A DNA stretch of 64,000 nt from Seiridium cupressi. Lineage: Eukaryota; Ascomycota; Sordariomycetes; Amphisphaeriales; Sporocadaceae. Below are positions 43,406-55,558 of this stretch, one piece after another. Below the pieces are notes generated by a model. That model did not search any database, was not told the DNA's origin, and saw only the letters and a list, made by a program, of their open reading frames with translations. Where the stretch lies: NCBI GenBank assembly GCA_036674765.1, contig JARVKI010000041.1:1-64000 (forward strand). Reading direction: 5' to 3'. Numbering within the stretch: the stretch's first letter is position 1; every line of letters starts with the position of its first letter. A program made the translations under genes and the position numbers.

Positions 43406-43826
43406 CTTGTCTGTAGTTGTTGAAATAAACCCCAGTGAAGACGGTCGAGAGGTCTGGGAGAAGAAAGGCTACGAGGGCGAGGTAGAGAGATGGTGGTAGT
43501 GGTAACCAGTAGCTTTTGGTGGGGTCGGTACAGCGCAGGGAAATTTTCAGCAGTTTGAGCTCCGGACTTTTTGACCGCTTTTGCATTTCTGCCGCAAGTT
43601 GAGTTGGGACCAGGATTACGCCACACTAACGTTAGCGCGGATGTGCATTGTAGCGAGTCTGACCGGGGCCGGAGTATCAAGCTGCCGTATTGATTTTCAA
43701 TTCTTCCCAAGATCGAGGCATTGGAGGCTCGCGATAGTACGCTTTTCGACCTTGACGGCAGGCCATTGGAAGACTTTTTGGGCCAAACATTCCTCGTGTA
43801 TTTATTGGCACATCACCGTCGTCGAA
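43406..43826. promoter_or_regulatory. Divergent promoter NOG2 / PET123
   Basis: 421 bp separate the two start codons, so cytosolic ribosome biogenesis and mitochondrial ribosome genes share one promoter region. C/T-rich on the NOG2 side. No specific factor site is called. Confidence 0.5.
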
Positions 43827-44780
43827 ATGCCACCGGCAATTCCGTCCTCACTCTCGAGGAGCGCTGCGCAATCAGCATCGCCCGCCTCGATTGCCTCCTT
43901 AAGCCGGGCCTTCTCATGCACCTCCTTACGGCAGTCCACCAAAATCCCCCCAGAGTCTCCCCTCTTCATCAACGTCCCGACGCCTCCTCTGTCTCAAGCC
44001 GTCGAGGACAAGAGACCCGACCGCTTTGCAAAGAAGGGCCATTTGCCGCTGCCCCGAAGAATCTTCAAGCGCAGGACGTACGAGCTGCCCAAGACCTCGC
44101 CCGTCTTCCTCTCAAAATCGGCACCTCTGCCTAGCAATGAGAAATCTCAGCTGCCTCCCACGAGCGAGCATGAGGCGCGCCGGCGCGAAATGGCCGAGAT
44201 GCGCCGCAAGAACCTGACGGAGGGTATCGAGGAGCTCTGGAAACGACGCAAGACGACGGAGAAGGAACGCCGCAAGCACCGCGAGGCGAAGCAGTTCCAC
44301 CACCGCAATGCAATGAACGCGCCACAACGCCATGATGAAGCCTTCACCGAAACCACGATCCCCGCCTCGGTGCTTCAGACGAAGGTTCCGCAAGATCCAC
44401 TTCGCTTTGAACACGGCTTGCAGTCCAAGGCCAGGACGGAGGCGATCATGGCCCGCAAGAGCCAGGATCGTAAGGATGCGCTTCAGAAGTTATACATGTC
44501 GGCACGATCCTTCATCGTGGATGAGAAGGCGTTGGAACGGGAGGTGGATAAGGTGTTCCGCCCAGACGCATTCACCAGTGGCTCCACGGCGACCGGCGCA
44601 ACGCCTACGAATGCCTGGGATCTATGGGGTAGCCCCGTTACTGTGCGCGCGATGATGGGTAATGTGTTGAGGACGGACAACACCGTCATTGGTGCGTCGC
44701 GAGAGGAAAGCAGCAGAGCCAGCCAGCGCCAGACCAAGGTCGCTGAAGAGTTGACCGGTGGTCCCATGGATGATGCATAA
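43827..44780 (+). CDS. PET123: Mitochondrial small-subunit ribosomal protein mS26 (Pet123-like)
   Basis: Single exon, 317 aa from MPPAIPSSLSR at 43827. The earlier in-frame codons fall in the NOG2 promoter and start only at non-ATG or weak codons. The N-terminal 40 residues are Ser/Arg/Ala-rich without acids (a mitochondrial presequence). The middle is a long Arg/Lys/Glu helix (EMRRKNLTEGIEELWKRRKT). The C-terminal part has LQKLYMSARSFIVDEKALE then REVDKVF, which lines up with the LLNLYHVANEFIVTE and KKIDKVF segments of yeast Pet123. Expected role: structural subunit of the mitochondrial 37S ribosome, required for respiratory growth. Confidence 0.8.
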   Translation: MPPAIPSSLSRSAAQSASPASIASLSRAFSCTSLRQSTKIPPESPLFINVPTPPLSQAVEDKRPDRFAKKGHLPLPRRIFKRRTYELPKTSPVFLSKSAPLPSNEKSQLPPTSEHEARRREMAEMRRKNLTEGIEELWKRRKTTEKERRKHREAKQFHHRNAMNAPQRHDEAFTETTIPASVLQTKVPQDPLRFEHGLQSKARTEAIMARKSQDRKDALQKLYMSARSFIVDEKALEREVDKVFRPDAFTSGSTATGATPTNAWDLWGSPVTVRAMMGNVLRTDNTVIGASREESSRASQRQTKVAEELTGGPMDDA

Positions 44781-45388
44781 ATCCAATTGCAGTCCATCTA
44801 TGCTCTGTGGGCCACAATCTTTGAGGGATGAAGCTCATGCAGTGCTGGGAGTCGAGTGCTCAAGCATGTACAATATCTAGAAGCGTGTCGGGAAGCATAT
44901 AGCGCTGTACCATAACAATCCTTGCGAGTCGGGACGAACTATACCCCTCTGTAGGGTTATCCTAATGTTTTCGGCATAGGGAAATCTGTACTATTGTGTA
45001 CTGTAGATATCAGATTATTTTGTTGCAAACCCCTCGTGCTTGCTAAATATTTGTGTAGTGGCTCCGTGATATTATTGCAGGTAATGAGGCACACAAAGCA
45101 ATCCAGAGTCCTCACTAATATTTAGGTAGACAACAAGGCAAGAGTGATGCATCGATGTATTCATGTCAGACGACTGGACTTCAAAAAGAACCTTAACGCC
45201 ATGATGCCTATGGATGCCACCCTATAAAACAGGGCCCTTCTGACCAAAGCGATGCGTCAAGACAATAAACATAGGAAATTCGCAAAACATGTCACCGTGT
45301 ATTTGATCTCTTTCCTCCACGATACTATCCTACACTGTTGTCTAATTCTATTGCTGTCCATCGCACCTGTCATGAGAGAAGGACAAGA
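44781..45388. other. Convergent 3' intergenic region
   Basis: 608 bp between the mS26 and ABC transporter gene ends. Short frames only. Confidence 0.5.
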
Positions 45389-48300
45389 TTATCGTCTCTC
45401 AACAAGCAGGAAATGCATTGCGGCGTATGCAAGCACGACAAAAACAGCTGCAAAGATGCCCAAATTCATGACATCCATCCACAAAGCGCCATTGTCAAAG
45501 CCGAAACTCGACAAGATAGTGGCGCCGGGGACACGAATATCGAGACCGTATTTCTTATCGACGAGCTCGAGCTTGATAACCTCGTTGACAATCAGTGACT
45601 CAAAACCGTAATGGAAGATGGACAGGGCTTGAAGCCACTGTGCCGCTTTCGGGATGGCGTCGTGGTTGAGTAATAAACCGGCGAAGAGTAGCGAAAACAG
45701 CATGACCAGGGAACCGATCAAGTTGGCAACACTGCTGTCCTTGCAAACAATGCCAATAAACAGGCAAATAGCTGCTGCGGCAAGGTTGAACAGGACCAGG
45801 ACGAGCATGAAGATGAAGAAGTGCGGCCCATCGGGAATGAGACCGGTCATTGGGTAGATGATAATACCCATGATAATCGGCGGAATGATCCGTAGAGGTA
45901 CAATATCGAACAAAACCTTGGCGGCGAAGTATGTGAATGGTGAATAGTATCCGTTGGCACGCTCACGCACAAATAGCAGACGCTCGGCGGAGAAGACATT
46001 CAAACTCGTCAGGGTGCTAAAGCCGAAAAGGGCAAGCAAGAAGAAGAATAGACCGAGACGGTTTTGGAAGCCGGGAATATCGTCCGTAAGATGGAAGAAA
46101 AGGTATCCGGAAAGAACGGCCAGAATGATTGCGATGGCATAGTGAGTCAACATCAGCAGAGGGTTTCGGTACAAGTTCTTCCAAGTACGCCCGGAAAGGA
46201 TGATAAACTGTCTCGCGTAGCTGACGCGTACATAGCCCTTGCCTATGCCGCCAGTGTAGACATTCGGACCCTCAGGAGTGTACCCGTTCTGGCCATTGGC
46301 ATTACGAGCATTTTCCACGGCTTGCTGGATCTCGTCGTGAGTGTTGCCAGCGATGTCAGACTCCATGTAGGCTTGATGCAAAGATTCGAGGTTGGCACCA
46401 CTCCCTACAGATGGAGGCAGATCGTGTGCTTCCTCAATGTTGATATGCGGTGGTGCTTGCTGTTTATGGAGCTTATAGGCGCCAATTTCTTCATCCACGT
46501 CCGAAGAGGCGGCAGTATCCACAGTATTCACAGTGCTTCGGCGGCGAGTAAAGAGTTCTCGTTCTTGTCGAGCCTTGACAGAGTCCTTCCGCTTAGGTTT
46601 CGGTCGGCTAGATGAGGGTTCGGTGGAAACACTGTCGCCAGCGGTGCTGTTCCCCGAGATGCTAGCGATCGACTTGACGGCCTTTGTACTGCTTGGACCT
46701 ACGCTAGCAGCATCGGCGTTGAGTGTACCATCATCATACGGCTCAAAAGAGCCAGCGTGCATGGTAAGGTCGACCAGATAGTCCGCAATATTGAAACCAG
46801 GGGGACATGAGTATCCGATCCGATCAAAGTAATCTTGACAACTAGAGAACGCTCCGGAGTAAACAGTCTTCCCTTGCGCAAGGAGAAGCAGCCGGTCGAA
46901 TAATGCTACAATGTTAGATCTTGGCTGATGAATGGTGAAGATGACTGTTCTCTTGTATGTCTTGGCCAGAGTTACCAAGCATTCAATGACGTTGAACGCA
47001 TTGTATGCATCCAGACCACTGGTGGGCTCGTCCAGAAAAAGGATGGAAGGGCTGGTGACAAGTTCACAGGCGATGCCGACACGTCGTTTCTCGCCACCAG
47101 AGATTCCTCTTCCTTTGCCCTCTTCGGAACCAATCAGAGAATCTCGTATATGATAGATACCAAGCTGTTTCTCGACGTCATACACCTTTTGCTCCTTCGA
47201 AGCGCGACTCATCGCGCGGGGTAGTCGAAGGAGGGCCGAATTCAGGATGGTCTCGTGTACCGTAAGAGTAGGCAGCATGGTATCTTCCTGGTCAACAAAA
47301 CCAACAACATTCTTGTACTGGGCATCATCAACTTTCTCGCCATTGACATAGAAACTGCCTGAAACGTTTCCACGCTTGTTCTTTCTTGCCAATATGTCCA
47401 AGAAGGTGGTCTTTCCAGCACCAGAGGCTCCCATGATGGCCATTATTTCTCCAGGATGAGCCATACCTTGGACGTCATGAAGGATACGCTTCCCATTCAG
47501 GTCATAGGACACTTCTGAAAAGTACAAGGAGGCAGGCTTGTGGTCAGCCATAAGTTTGACAGCCTCATCGTCGGAGTCGTCGAGACTGATAGCCTGATAC
47601 TGAGTGGATCGTCGAGACAGATACCAAACCAGAAGTCCTACGGCCACCAAAAATAGAGAGCAGCCAGCAATGACACCAGCAATAAGTGGGGTGTTGATGG
47701 GTTTGATGGGTTTCTGGTAGCCAGGGATCTCGGTTGCGTACAGACACTCCCCGGCACGGCAGCTCAGCTCAATACTAGGGTCGCCAAAAATGCTTCGTAC
47801 CATGCCGTCCAGCTCTGGTTCCCTGAACTTGCACCTGTTGACGCCGCCGCTTTCTTGGAGACATTCGAATTGAGCCGGCCCCGTAAGGCCCTCGGCTAGG
47901 AAATCGGTGAGATCAATAGATCCATCCTGGCCACACAGCATTCGGTCTGGGATACAAGAACATTCGACCTCGGGGCACTTGTAGTATGTGCTGTTCTTAT
48001 CAGAATCGATCTCGGCGCTGGACTCACACTGCTCGAGATGGCAGTAGAATGACTCGGCACGGTCGATCCAGAACTGGAAGTCGCAGACGCCAGACTCCTT
48101 CTGGCAAGTAAAAGTAGCTTGTGGGATTTTGCCATCGAGCATAGACAATATCTTCTCGTTGGTCACATCGCACATCTGGTGGTTCTGTTTCACAACCTCG
48201 CCGTTCGCGTAACAGACACCGTCGGCGCCTGTCTCCATCAGAGCATTACAGGCGCGGTCCTCAGTGCAGACATTGCAGTTGATACCAGTCCAGCCATCGT

Positions 48301-48794
48301 CGCAGTCGCAGGAGTCTCCCGGTCGCATCGGTCGGTCTTTGCCACGCGCAAGTGACCCGCAAGCTATAGCAGAGTCAATACCATCAATACACCTACAGAT
48401 CAGACCAGGGAACAGTTGACATACTGGGTTCCAAACAATCATCGCCTCCGAAACCGGCAGGACACTCGCATTTCCCGTTGTATTCGTTGCATTCAGCGAA
48501 CTGGCCACAGGTATAGGCAGGAAGAAGGCAGTTGAAGCTGTAAAACACCAAGATCAGCACACATCTCATCAGATGATTGGGGTAAGCAGGGCGGGTTGTG
48601 GTGAAAGCTGGCAAATAGCAAATAACTCACCAAGGCGGGCAATCATCAGGACGACCGGTCAAGAGTGTGAGCTGGGCCCGAAGCATGTCCTCTTGGGTGT
48701 AGTTCTTCTGCGCTGACACCAGACATGATGACAGCGAGAGCGCGCCCAGCGCCAACACCCTCAAACCCGACGGCGACATCCTCATTCGCGCCAT
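45389..48794 (-). CDS. ADP1: ABCG half-transporter with EGF-like ectodomain (Adp1 type)
   Basis: Three exons, 48631-48794, 48425-48537 and 45389-48363, give 1083 aa (yeast Adp1 is about 1050). A signal peptide precedes a Cys-rich luminal/extracellular region with EGF-like units ([44 protein letters not shown]). A membrane helix follows at about 355-380, then the nucleotide-binding domain with Walker [10 protein letters not shown], signature ISGGEKRR and Walker [14 protein letters not shown] roughly 200-residue Ser-rich linker leads to six C-terminal membrane helices. Domain order TM-ABC-TM is Adp1-like; the substrate is unknown. The intron at 48364-48424 is proved by restoring [18 protein letters not shown] or vacuolar membrane is likely, by analogy. 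Confidence 0.9.
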
Positions 48795-49932
48795 GTTGTT
48801 TTGGAGTTGGTGCGGATGTTTACAGAGAGTAGAGCTTCAGATGCTCTGGAGATGCATGTGGCGGCGATAGGCAGGCGACCTCCACTGACGCTTTCCCCAC
48901 AGGCCACGAGCTCAACGAGCTTGGAGCTAAGGCACTCTTCACACGCTCTACCACTCGCCAGCTATCGCTCGGCTGGGTTGGCCCGTCACTGCGGGCAACG
49001 CTAGGCCGAAAGGTGACCGAAAGCTCGAATGAGCTTCCAACATGGGTAACACCTGAGACACTTCATCCAAAGTTGGGTCTAAGTATATCTGGATTTGCGC
49101 TTCTCAAAATGGTCAAACTACGATCGACAGCGACTGATTCTACTGCGATTTAATCATTGTTACTATGCAGCATGGAAAAGATGATACAGTTAGAAACAGA
49201 AGAGCTCGGGGAATCGAGCGTGAGAGACGCCAAAGTGCTACTGTGGCACTGCTGAGCATGCGCACCAGTGGGATTGATACCTACATGTACAATGTAGATG
49301 AATTCCTTGGCACACCAGCTGCTGAACCGCTTCGCCGCTCGCTCACTTGCGCCACCTGCATTGAACCTATCACTTTGTTGCGCGTACAACCCTCTAGGGT
49401 AGGTACATTGTAATGTAGTCCCAGCACCAACTCAGCGAGCGCATCACAATTCGTTCAAGTTCTCAGCCTTTGCCGCGAGCATTTGGATCACGTAGGCACA
49501 TCCAAGCCCGGTTTTAGTTGCACAGCACGGGTCGTACATAGACATGAGCCCAACGAGTCTCACGTGGCAGTTCTCGTGAAAGCGGGTGTAAGACAATATA
49601 GAGTTGCATACAATGTAGCATATGATAAGATTGCAGCGTATTGCGTGAAGCTATAGGCCCGTCGGAACCAATGCGCCACATCCCTTAGAGAATGATTTCC
49701 TTGGCAAACAATAGATAATAAAATTAGGTGTCATTGATTGGGAATATTTTTGGTCTACTTTTTTTTTTTTTTTTTTTTTTGGCCAGATGCCATTTTTCCT
49801 TCTAGATTCGGGGGTTTTCTCGTCCCTCCAGAATCTTTGAATCCATCACAAAGTAAAATCAACCAGCTGCCATGCATTCTATGCAATTCTTAACGCCTTC
49901 CGATGCCGATGCTTGGGTATAATAGTGTCGCT
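48795..49932. other. Intergenic region with poly-T
   Basis: 1.1 kb holding the ABC transporter promoter and the 3' side of the small mitochondrial gene. A 22-T homopolymer lies at about 49759-49780. No other feature supported. Confidence 0.5.
49759..49780. repeat. Poly-T (about 22)
   Basis: Uninterrupted T run in non-coding DNA, about 150 bp downstream of the small mitochondrial gene's stop. Length should be treated as approximate. Confidence 0.85.
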
Positions 49933-50281
49933 TCAAAAGATGCCGCTGCCCATCTTGCCATCCAAAGCCCAGGCAGCCGCTAGGGGCCATCCGAGAACGG
50001 TAGCCATGCCGCTGAAGTAGCTATGTCGTATGTTAGTGTATAGTCCATGGGGTAAGAATTCATTGTGCATAAAAGCAGAAGACAGCTTACAGTACTGCTG
50101 TAGAGCCACGAGCCCGCAGGATTCTGCCCCAGTCTGTGGGCTGGGACTCCGTCGTACTCTTCTTGAACAGGGCCCGCAATTCAGACGAGGCACTGGCGTG
50201 CACCGAGTTCGTGCGTGCTGTTGACGAAAATAGTCGCTTTGCCATCAACTGGCCTGCTGCTCGGGAGAGTGGTGCCGACAT
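49933..50281 (-). CDS. Small mitochondrial inner-membrane protein (unidentified)
   Basis: Two exons, 50091-50281 and 49933-50020, with a 70-nt intron (GTAAGC to CATAG) give 92 aa. The N terminus (MSAPLSRAAGQLMAKRLFSSTA) is a typical mitochondrial presequence with a likely cleavage near RLFSSTA. One hydrophobic segment near the C terminus (YFSGMATVLGWPLAAAWALDG) can span a membrane. Size and layout resemble accessory subunits of respiratory complexes or ATP synthase, but I cannot match it to a named one. The clean intron and presequence support a real gene. Confidence 0.7.
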
Positions 50282-51046
50282 GTCTTTTTTGGTATAGTTC
50301 TTTGTCTTATTTCGGAGGAGGGTGATTGAATATGTTGGTACAGTTCAAGGACTGAGAAGAGAGTTTTTGATTATATACGGTTGAGTTGAGATTGGTTGCT
50401 GTATGTACAGACTGATGCTGAAAGGAGATGTCGATGCTGATGTTGATACTGCTGATAGTACTGAGACAAACAACATCTTGGGCATCATACGCAAAGGAGA
50501 TCTTATACAAACCATAGCAGACCGGAGTCCGGCGGCGATGTTCTTTCTCTGAAGGCTTCTTCATTCCAGAATTGGCGGCACTGCGCCGTTTACAGAAAGC
50601 ATCAGGAGATATTCTGAATGTGTGGCCTGCTGCGTCGGCGAAGTCAGGCCACACAGGAGCCCGGGGGCCTGGTAAGCAAGCTACTGCAAGGGAGACATCG
50701 GGCGGAACAACTTGACAGCTGAGCCTTACCGGGTCAGCGCACTTGTGGAGGGCCACGCGCAGCATAGATTTACGTGGAGTTTTATTACGAGTGGTGTGTT
50801 TCGTCGGATCCTTCAGGGACGTTTGGGGGAATGCTGACCGTTGGAGCGTTTTCAGTGGGTCATGTTGTGCCATGGTGGTACGACCGGCAGACGCCGCAGG
50901 GTGGACGATGTCCCGAGAGCACCCGCTTCCGGCCAGTTGGGTCGTCGTCTGGGGCCGCTTCCAATCATTTCCGATATTTTGGTAATGCAACAGCTCGGGC
51001 ACATTTGGAGGTTCCGCATCTTGACTATCACTGCTGCTATGGATCA
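50282..51046. other. Intergenic region
   Basis: 765 bp between the small mitochondrial gene start and the aminotransferase stop. A long minus-strand open frame crosses it but has no ATG-supported start, no motif and overlaps the aminotransferase end in another frame, so it is not called. Confidence 0.5.
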
Positions 51047-52292
51047 TTATGCAAGCTTCTGCTTGACATATGCACTCAACTGCTCCAACGCTTCTTTCAT
51101 CACTGCCGTCTCTTGCACATATCCGATGCGCACGTACCCTTCGAACCCCTTTCCATGGCCAAAGCATTTACGCCCAGGTAGAAACATGACCTTGGTTTCG
51201 TTCAAGACATCTAGGCAGAAGTGCTCGTCTTCGACGGGTTGACCGGCCTTTCTAAACTGGATGAATGCCGTGGTGCCCGCCGTTGGTTTCACCCACGACA
51301 CTACGTCCGAGTGATTCTGCACGAATTGGTCTAGTAGCGCGAGATTTCTACGAGCAAGATTGATGTTCCGCTCAATCAACTGTGGCCGCACGTCGTCGCT
51401 GAGAGCATAGCGAGCTACTTGGTCATCTAGCTGTGAGACACTGATCGTAGTGTAGTCTCGCGCTACAGCAACTTTCTCGATGATGGACGAATCCCGAGAT
51501 GCCACCCAGCCGAGCCGAATTCCAGCGAGAGCCCATGCTTTGGACATGGAGGAAGTCACGACAGTCTTATCCCAGCCCAGCGATAGAGCTGACGGTGGAA
51601 TCTTGTCGGCCTCGACGCTGTGAAACAGCGGCCTGTAGACTTCATCTGAGAAGAGGATGATATCATGCTCCCGCGCCACTTCTGCAATCTTCTTCAGGGT
51701 TTCTATGGGTATAACGGCGCCTGTTGGATTGTTTGGATTGTTGATGACAATCATCTTTGCTCTCCTTTAGCCGGTTGCATTGCAGAGGGAATCTTGGAGC
51801 ACTAACCTTTGTATTGCTCTTGATCAGTTCCCGAAGTGTCTGAACATCCGGCACGAATTCGTCTTCAGCCTTCAATCTCCATAGAGAAACTTCAGCCCCC
51901 AGGCTCTCTGGCACTGCATACAGCTGTTGGTAGGTCGGAAAGACGGAAATGACGTGATCCCCAGGCCCGACAAGACTGTAAAAGACAAGGTGGTTCGCAG
52001 CTATTGCGCCCTGAGTCACAACAACGGACGAATTCGAAATCCCCTCGACATCTCCTTCAGTACGGTACAGATTCGTGATATTTTGGCGAAGTTCTGCTGA
52101 GCCTAGGATAACACCATAAGTCATCTTTCTTGAAAGGTCAAGTGGCTGAGGCGCGTCTTCCCTCTTGTTGAACCCCCGCAGATCGTCCACTGAGACTGAT
52201 GCGCAGCAAGTCTCGGCTATGTTGAGCACACCAGGTGTGGTCTCATATTTGTCCATCCACTGCTCAACGTCGAAGGGGGGTATTTTGACCAT
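51047..52292 (-). CDS. PLP-dependent aminotransferase, class I/II
   Basis: Two exons, 51807-52292 and 51047-51754, with a 52-nt intron (GTTAGT to CAAAG) give 397 aa, the fold-type I aminotransferase length. Visible: VVTQGAIAANHLVFYSLVGPGDHV (cofactor phosphate region), INNPNNPTGAV, FSDEVYRPLF, and the Schiff-base Lys234 in SSMSKAWALAGIRLGW. A C-terminal Arg in EGYVRIGY fits the substrate-carboxylate arginine. No targeting signal, so probably cytosolic. The amino-acid substrate cannot be read; closest in style are aromatic or kynurenine-type aminotransferases. It lies divergent from a DHA2 transporter (1.26 kb apart). Confidence 0.87.
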
Positions 52293-53552
52293 GATGGCGG
52301 CAGTACAGTATATTGCGGGGTCGATTGATTTTCAATAACGGGACAGCAAAAGCCTCTTGGGTCGAAGCCTGAATAACGTCTATTCAAAGAAGAAAACTGA
52401 TTGATGGCAAAGAGTCAATAAATCCCCTGTTTAAGTATGTCGTTGGCCACCGAGTTGTCAATGCTGTTGGAGATCGAAGGGCGTGTATGGCAGAACCAGG
52501 ACCCACAGACTCCGCACTAGAACATCATCTGGTCCCTGAACAGCTCAGGTGCTTATCTAGTTACATCGCAGCTATACTCAACAGATCTTCGGCTATCTAT
52601 ATTGATCTCTCTAAGTAACACCGATCGCAGTGAAGTTATGATGAGAATTCGCCTTCGCTGTTTGGCTTGTCACACATTGTGCCCAGGGCAGGAGCATCGC
52701 TAACTAGTTCTGGAATAGCATGTCAAAGCCCTTTCCCAAGACCTGCATTGTGGGGTATAATGATAGCACTGTCGTCACATAACCATCGTCATGTTATGAG
52801 GGAATATATCGCGGGAGAAAAATGCCTTCACGAATATGACTTGGCAAGCTGTAAGGCTTGCCCGTAGCAGAATTGCGTGGGCAACAACGGACGCTTATAT
52901 TCTTTCACAGGATTAAATGAATCTAATCTTTGCTTTCAATCCGCTTTGTAACTAGCCTTCTAGATTAAGAAATGTAACCTATTTGATACAATTGGCATGT
53001 ACCCGGAGGCTTGTTTCTGCTGAATATCTTCCCGTCCGGAGCCGATGGGGCTTCAACCAAGCCTTCGAATCCACAACAAACGATCATCTGCACCACTTCA
53101 GCGCATATCCATCACAGAGACATCGACGTCATTGAATCATCGGCAGGATCCCAAAGTATACGAATAGGTGATTTAGCACACATCCCTACTTTGTATTTTA
53201 TAATCAGGCTCAACCAAACAACAGTGCACATGGGGACTTTAGCATTGGCACCGGGGATTCGGCCCCGACCGACGCTACTGCACAATCCTTGGAATAGGGA
53301 ATAGTCACGCGGGACATCTGCCCAGAAGAGTCTTGGGTTGTGGGGCTAGCACCCCGAGGCCCTAGTGAAAAACCGCTCGCAAGTCGATACTGTATCGGAT
53401 TTTCAGATCTCGTTCTACTAAACTCTATTTCTATGAGCCCGAAGGATCGCGGTGCCATGCTACCCGGGGTATTTAGTACTGGGCCCGTCGTCATCCCACT
53501 TGGTTTCCATGGATGAAGAGACGCGGGAGGTGAAGTTGGAAAGCCCAAGACC
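52293..53552. other. Divergent promoter region
   Basis: 1.26 kb between the aminotransferase and the DHA2 MFS start codons. Short chance frames only. Confidence 0.5.
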
Positions 53553-55558
53553 ATGGAAGAGGAAAGGAAAGAGGGGTTGGTGCGGCTGGGCATCCTCGAG
53601 ACGCTGTCTTCCGGCGAGTTACAAGAGCAGAATTCTGACGGAGACGAGGACAAGTTGAGTAAATATGCCGAACTGGGGCAGCTCCCTATCAAGCGCGCCT
53701 TGCTTATGGCGACACTCTATGTGGCTCTGTATCTGCCCACTTTGAACCAGACCGTTGTTTCGACTGCTCTTCCCAAGATCCTGTCAGATATAAACAAGTT
53801 TGGCTCTGACATTGGCTATACTTGGGTCGGATCGGCATACGCCCTCGCACAGGCTATGGCACTACCATTGTTCGGCCAGCTTGGACATGCGCCTGGCAAA
53901 AAATGGGCATTGTTGACCGCAATGACCATTTTTATTCTGGGGAGCATTCTCTGCGGAACCGCCGTCAATATCCAAATGCTCCTCGCAGCAAGGACTATAC
54001 AAGGAATAGGAGCTGGAGGGATCAGTGGGCTGGTCTTTGTCTTGCTGGCTGACATGGCTCGGGTGAAGTATGCTGCAATTTATACCCTACACTAGTTGGT
54101 GCTTGGGAGGGATAGAGTGGCTTTTGCTGACCTGGTTTTCAGAGGCGTTGGAAAGTACAATGAGCTTGTCGGAGCTGTCTGTGCGGTCGTTACTGCTATG
54201 GGTATGTATCTCCAACGAGCTTACAGCATCTTGGTAGTTCTCCTTTCTCTTTTCGACTGTTGCTCACGTCTTCGTCTATGAAGGCCCCCTCGTCGGTGGA
54301 TCACTCGCCGAAATGGCTAGTTGGCGTTGGGTGAGTCGGTTTAACAACATTTAAGAGGCATCAACGACTTACGGGTGATAGTGCTTCTTTATGAACTTGC
54401 CCATATGTGCGTTATGCACAATCACGATCTGTATACTGCTCCCTCAGAGTAACACCACAGCGACTGTTCGTGGCGCTGTCAGACTATTCGACCTGTGGGG
54501 AGTTACTGCAATAGGTATAGGGAAAGTCCTTGTGACATTGGCATTCCAATGGGTAATCCAGAACGAGGCATGGACATCTCCGCCGGTCTTGGCTACACTG
54601 ATCAGCGGTATCGTCGCGCTCGTCGGCTTCTTCCCTGCGGAAATGTCGGCAGAGTCCCCCGTATTACCCCTTGGGGTTTTCCATCACCGGAGCCGGATAG
54701 GCGCCTATATCGCCATATTCTTCCATTCTGTAGCATTTTCGGGTCTCAACTACTGGCTTCCCATGTATTTCCAGGCAGTCCGCCAGCAGACGGCTTCGGA
54801 AAGTGGACTCAGTATGCTCCCGTGGACACTGTCTTTCGCTATCATGAGTGCGGCCACTGGCATTCTTATTATAGCGACAAAAAGGCAAGCCTGCCGCAAT
54901 AGACTTTGAGGTCAGAGACTAACTTCTTCACAGGTACCAGGAATTCATTTGGCTGGGGTTCTTGGTGGCGAGCGTTACGTTTGCCTGCTTGACATTACTT
55001 GCTTCGGTATGTCGTTCACTGCTCCCACTGGTGAACTCGAGCTCAAAAGATTTTTTTTAGGACACTTCGACAGCCATTACATCTGTCTTGTTGGTACTTG
55101 CTGGCCTTGGGGTTGGACCGAACTTCAATTCTCCTCTTTTTCCAATACACGCATCTTTCGACATAAGCGATGGCAATTACGCTGCCGTTCTGTCGCAGTC
55201 TACATCTGCCTACGCATTCCTGAGGTCCCTGGGGTCCAGTATCGGGATTAGTGCAAGCGGTCTGGTGTTCTTCGAAGATTTAGCACAACATCAGCTGCCG
55301 AGCTTATCCGTGTTTAACCTGACACAGGCCATCGAGTACTCAGATCTTCTCAGCGAAGTAGAAGAGCATGCTAATGTAGAGGTTCTGCATATGGCAATGC
55401 AGCACGTATTCATCCAGGTATGCATCTGCATGGGGGTCGGACTATTCCTCAGTCTACTCATAGGGCGGCACAAATTCAGCAATGAGCTAGACGAAGATGG
55501 GGATGAGCTGCCTCGAGGCGTTCCACGGGTCGACTCCTTTGGCACAGAAGATGGCTGA
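53553..55558 (+). CDS. DHA2-family MFS exporter (14 TM type)
   Basis: Six exons, 53553-54067, 54143-54201, 54284-54330, 54382-54884, 54934-55006 and 55061-55558, give 564 aa. The junction VK-GVGKYNELVGAV-CAVVTAMG-PLVGG is the expected helix 4-5 region of drug:H+ antiporters. LNQTVVSTALPKI in helix 1 and WRW-CFFMNLPIC are typical of the DHA2 subfamily that exports toxins, siderophores or secondary metabolites. Fourteen hydrophobic segments fit the length. Intron 4 starts with GC (AG|GCAAGC at 54885) instead of GT; no GT donor exists that keeps the frame. No biosynthetic cluster gene lies next to it, so the substrate is unknown. Confidence 0.83.

Noticed and set aside
50307..51167. 286-codon open frame on the minus strand
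   Set aside because: It overlaps the end of the aminotransferase in another frame, starts in that coding sequence, has no recognisable motif, and reads through low-complexity promoter sequence of the small mitochondrial gene.
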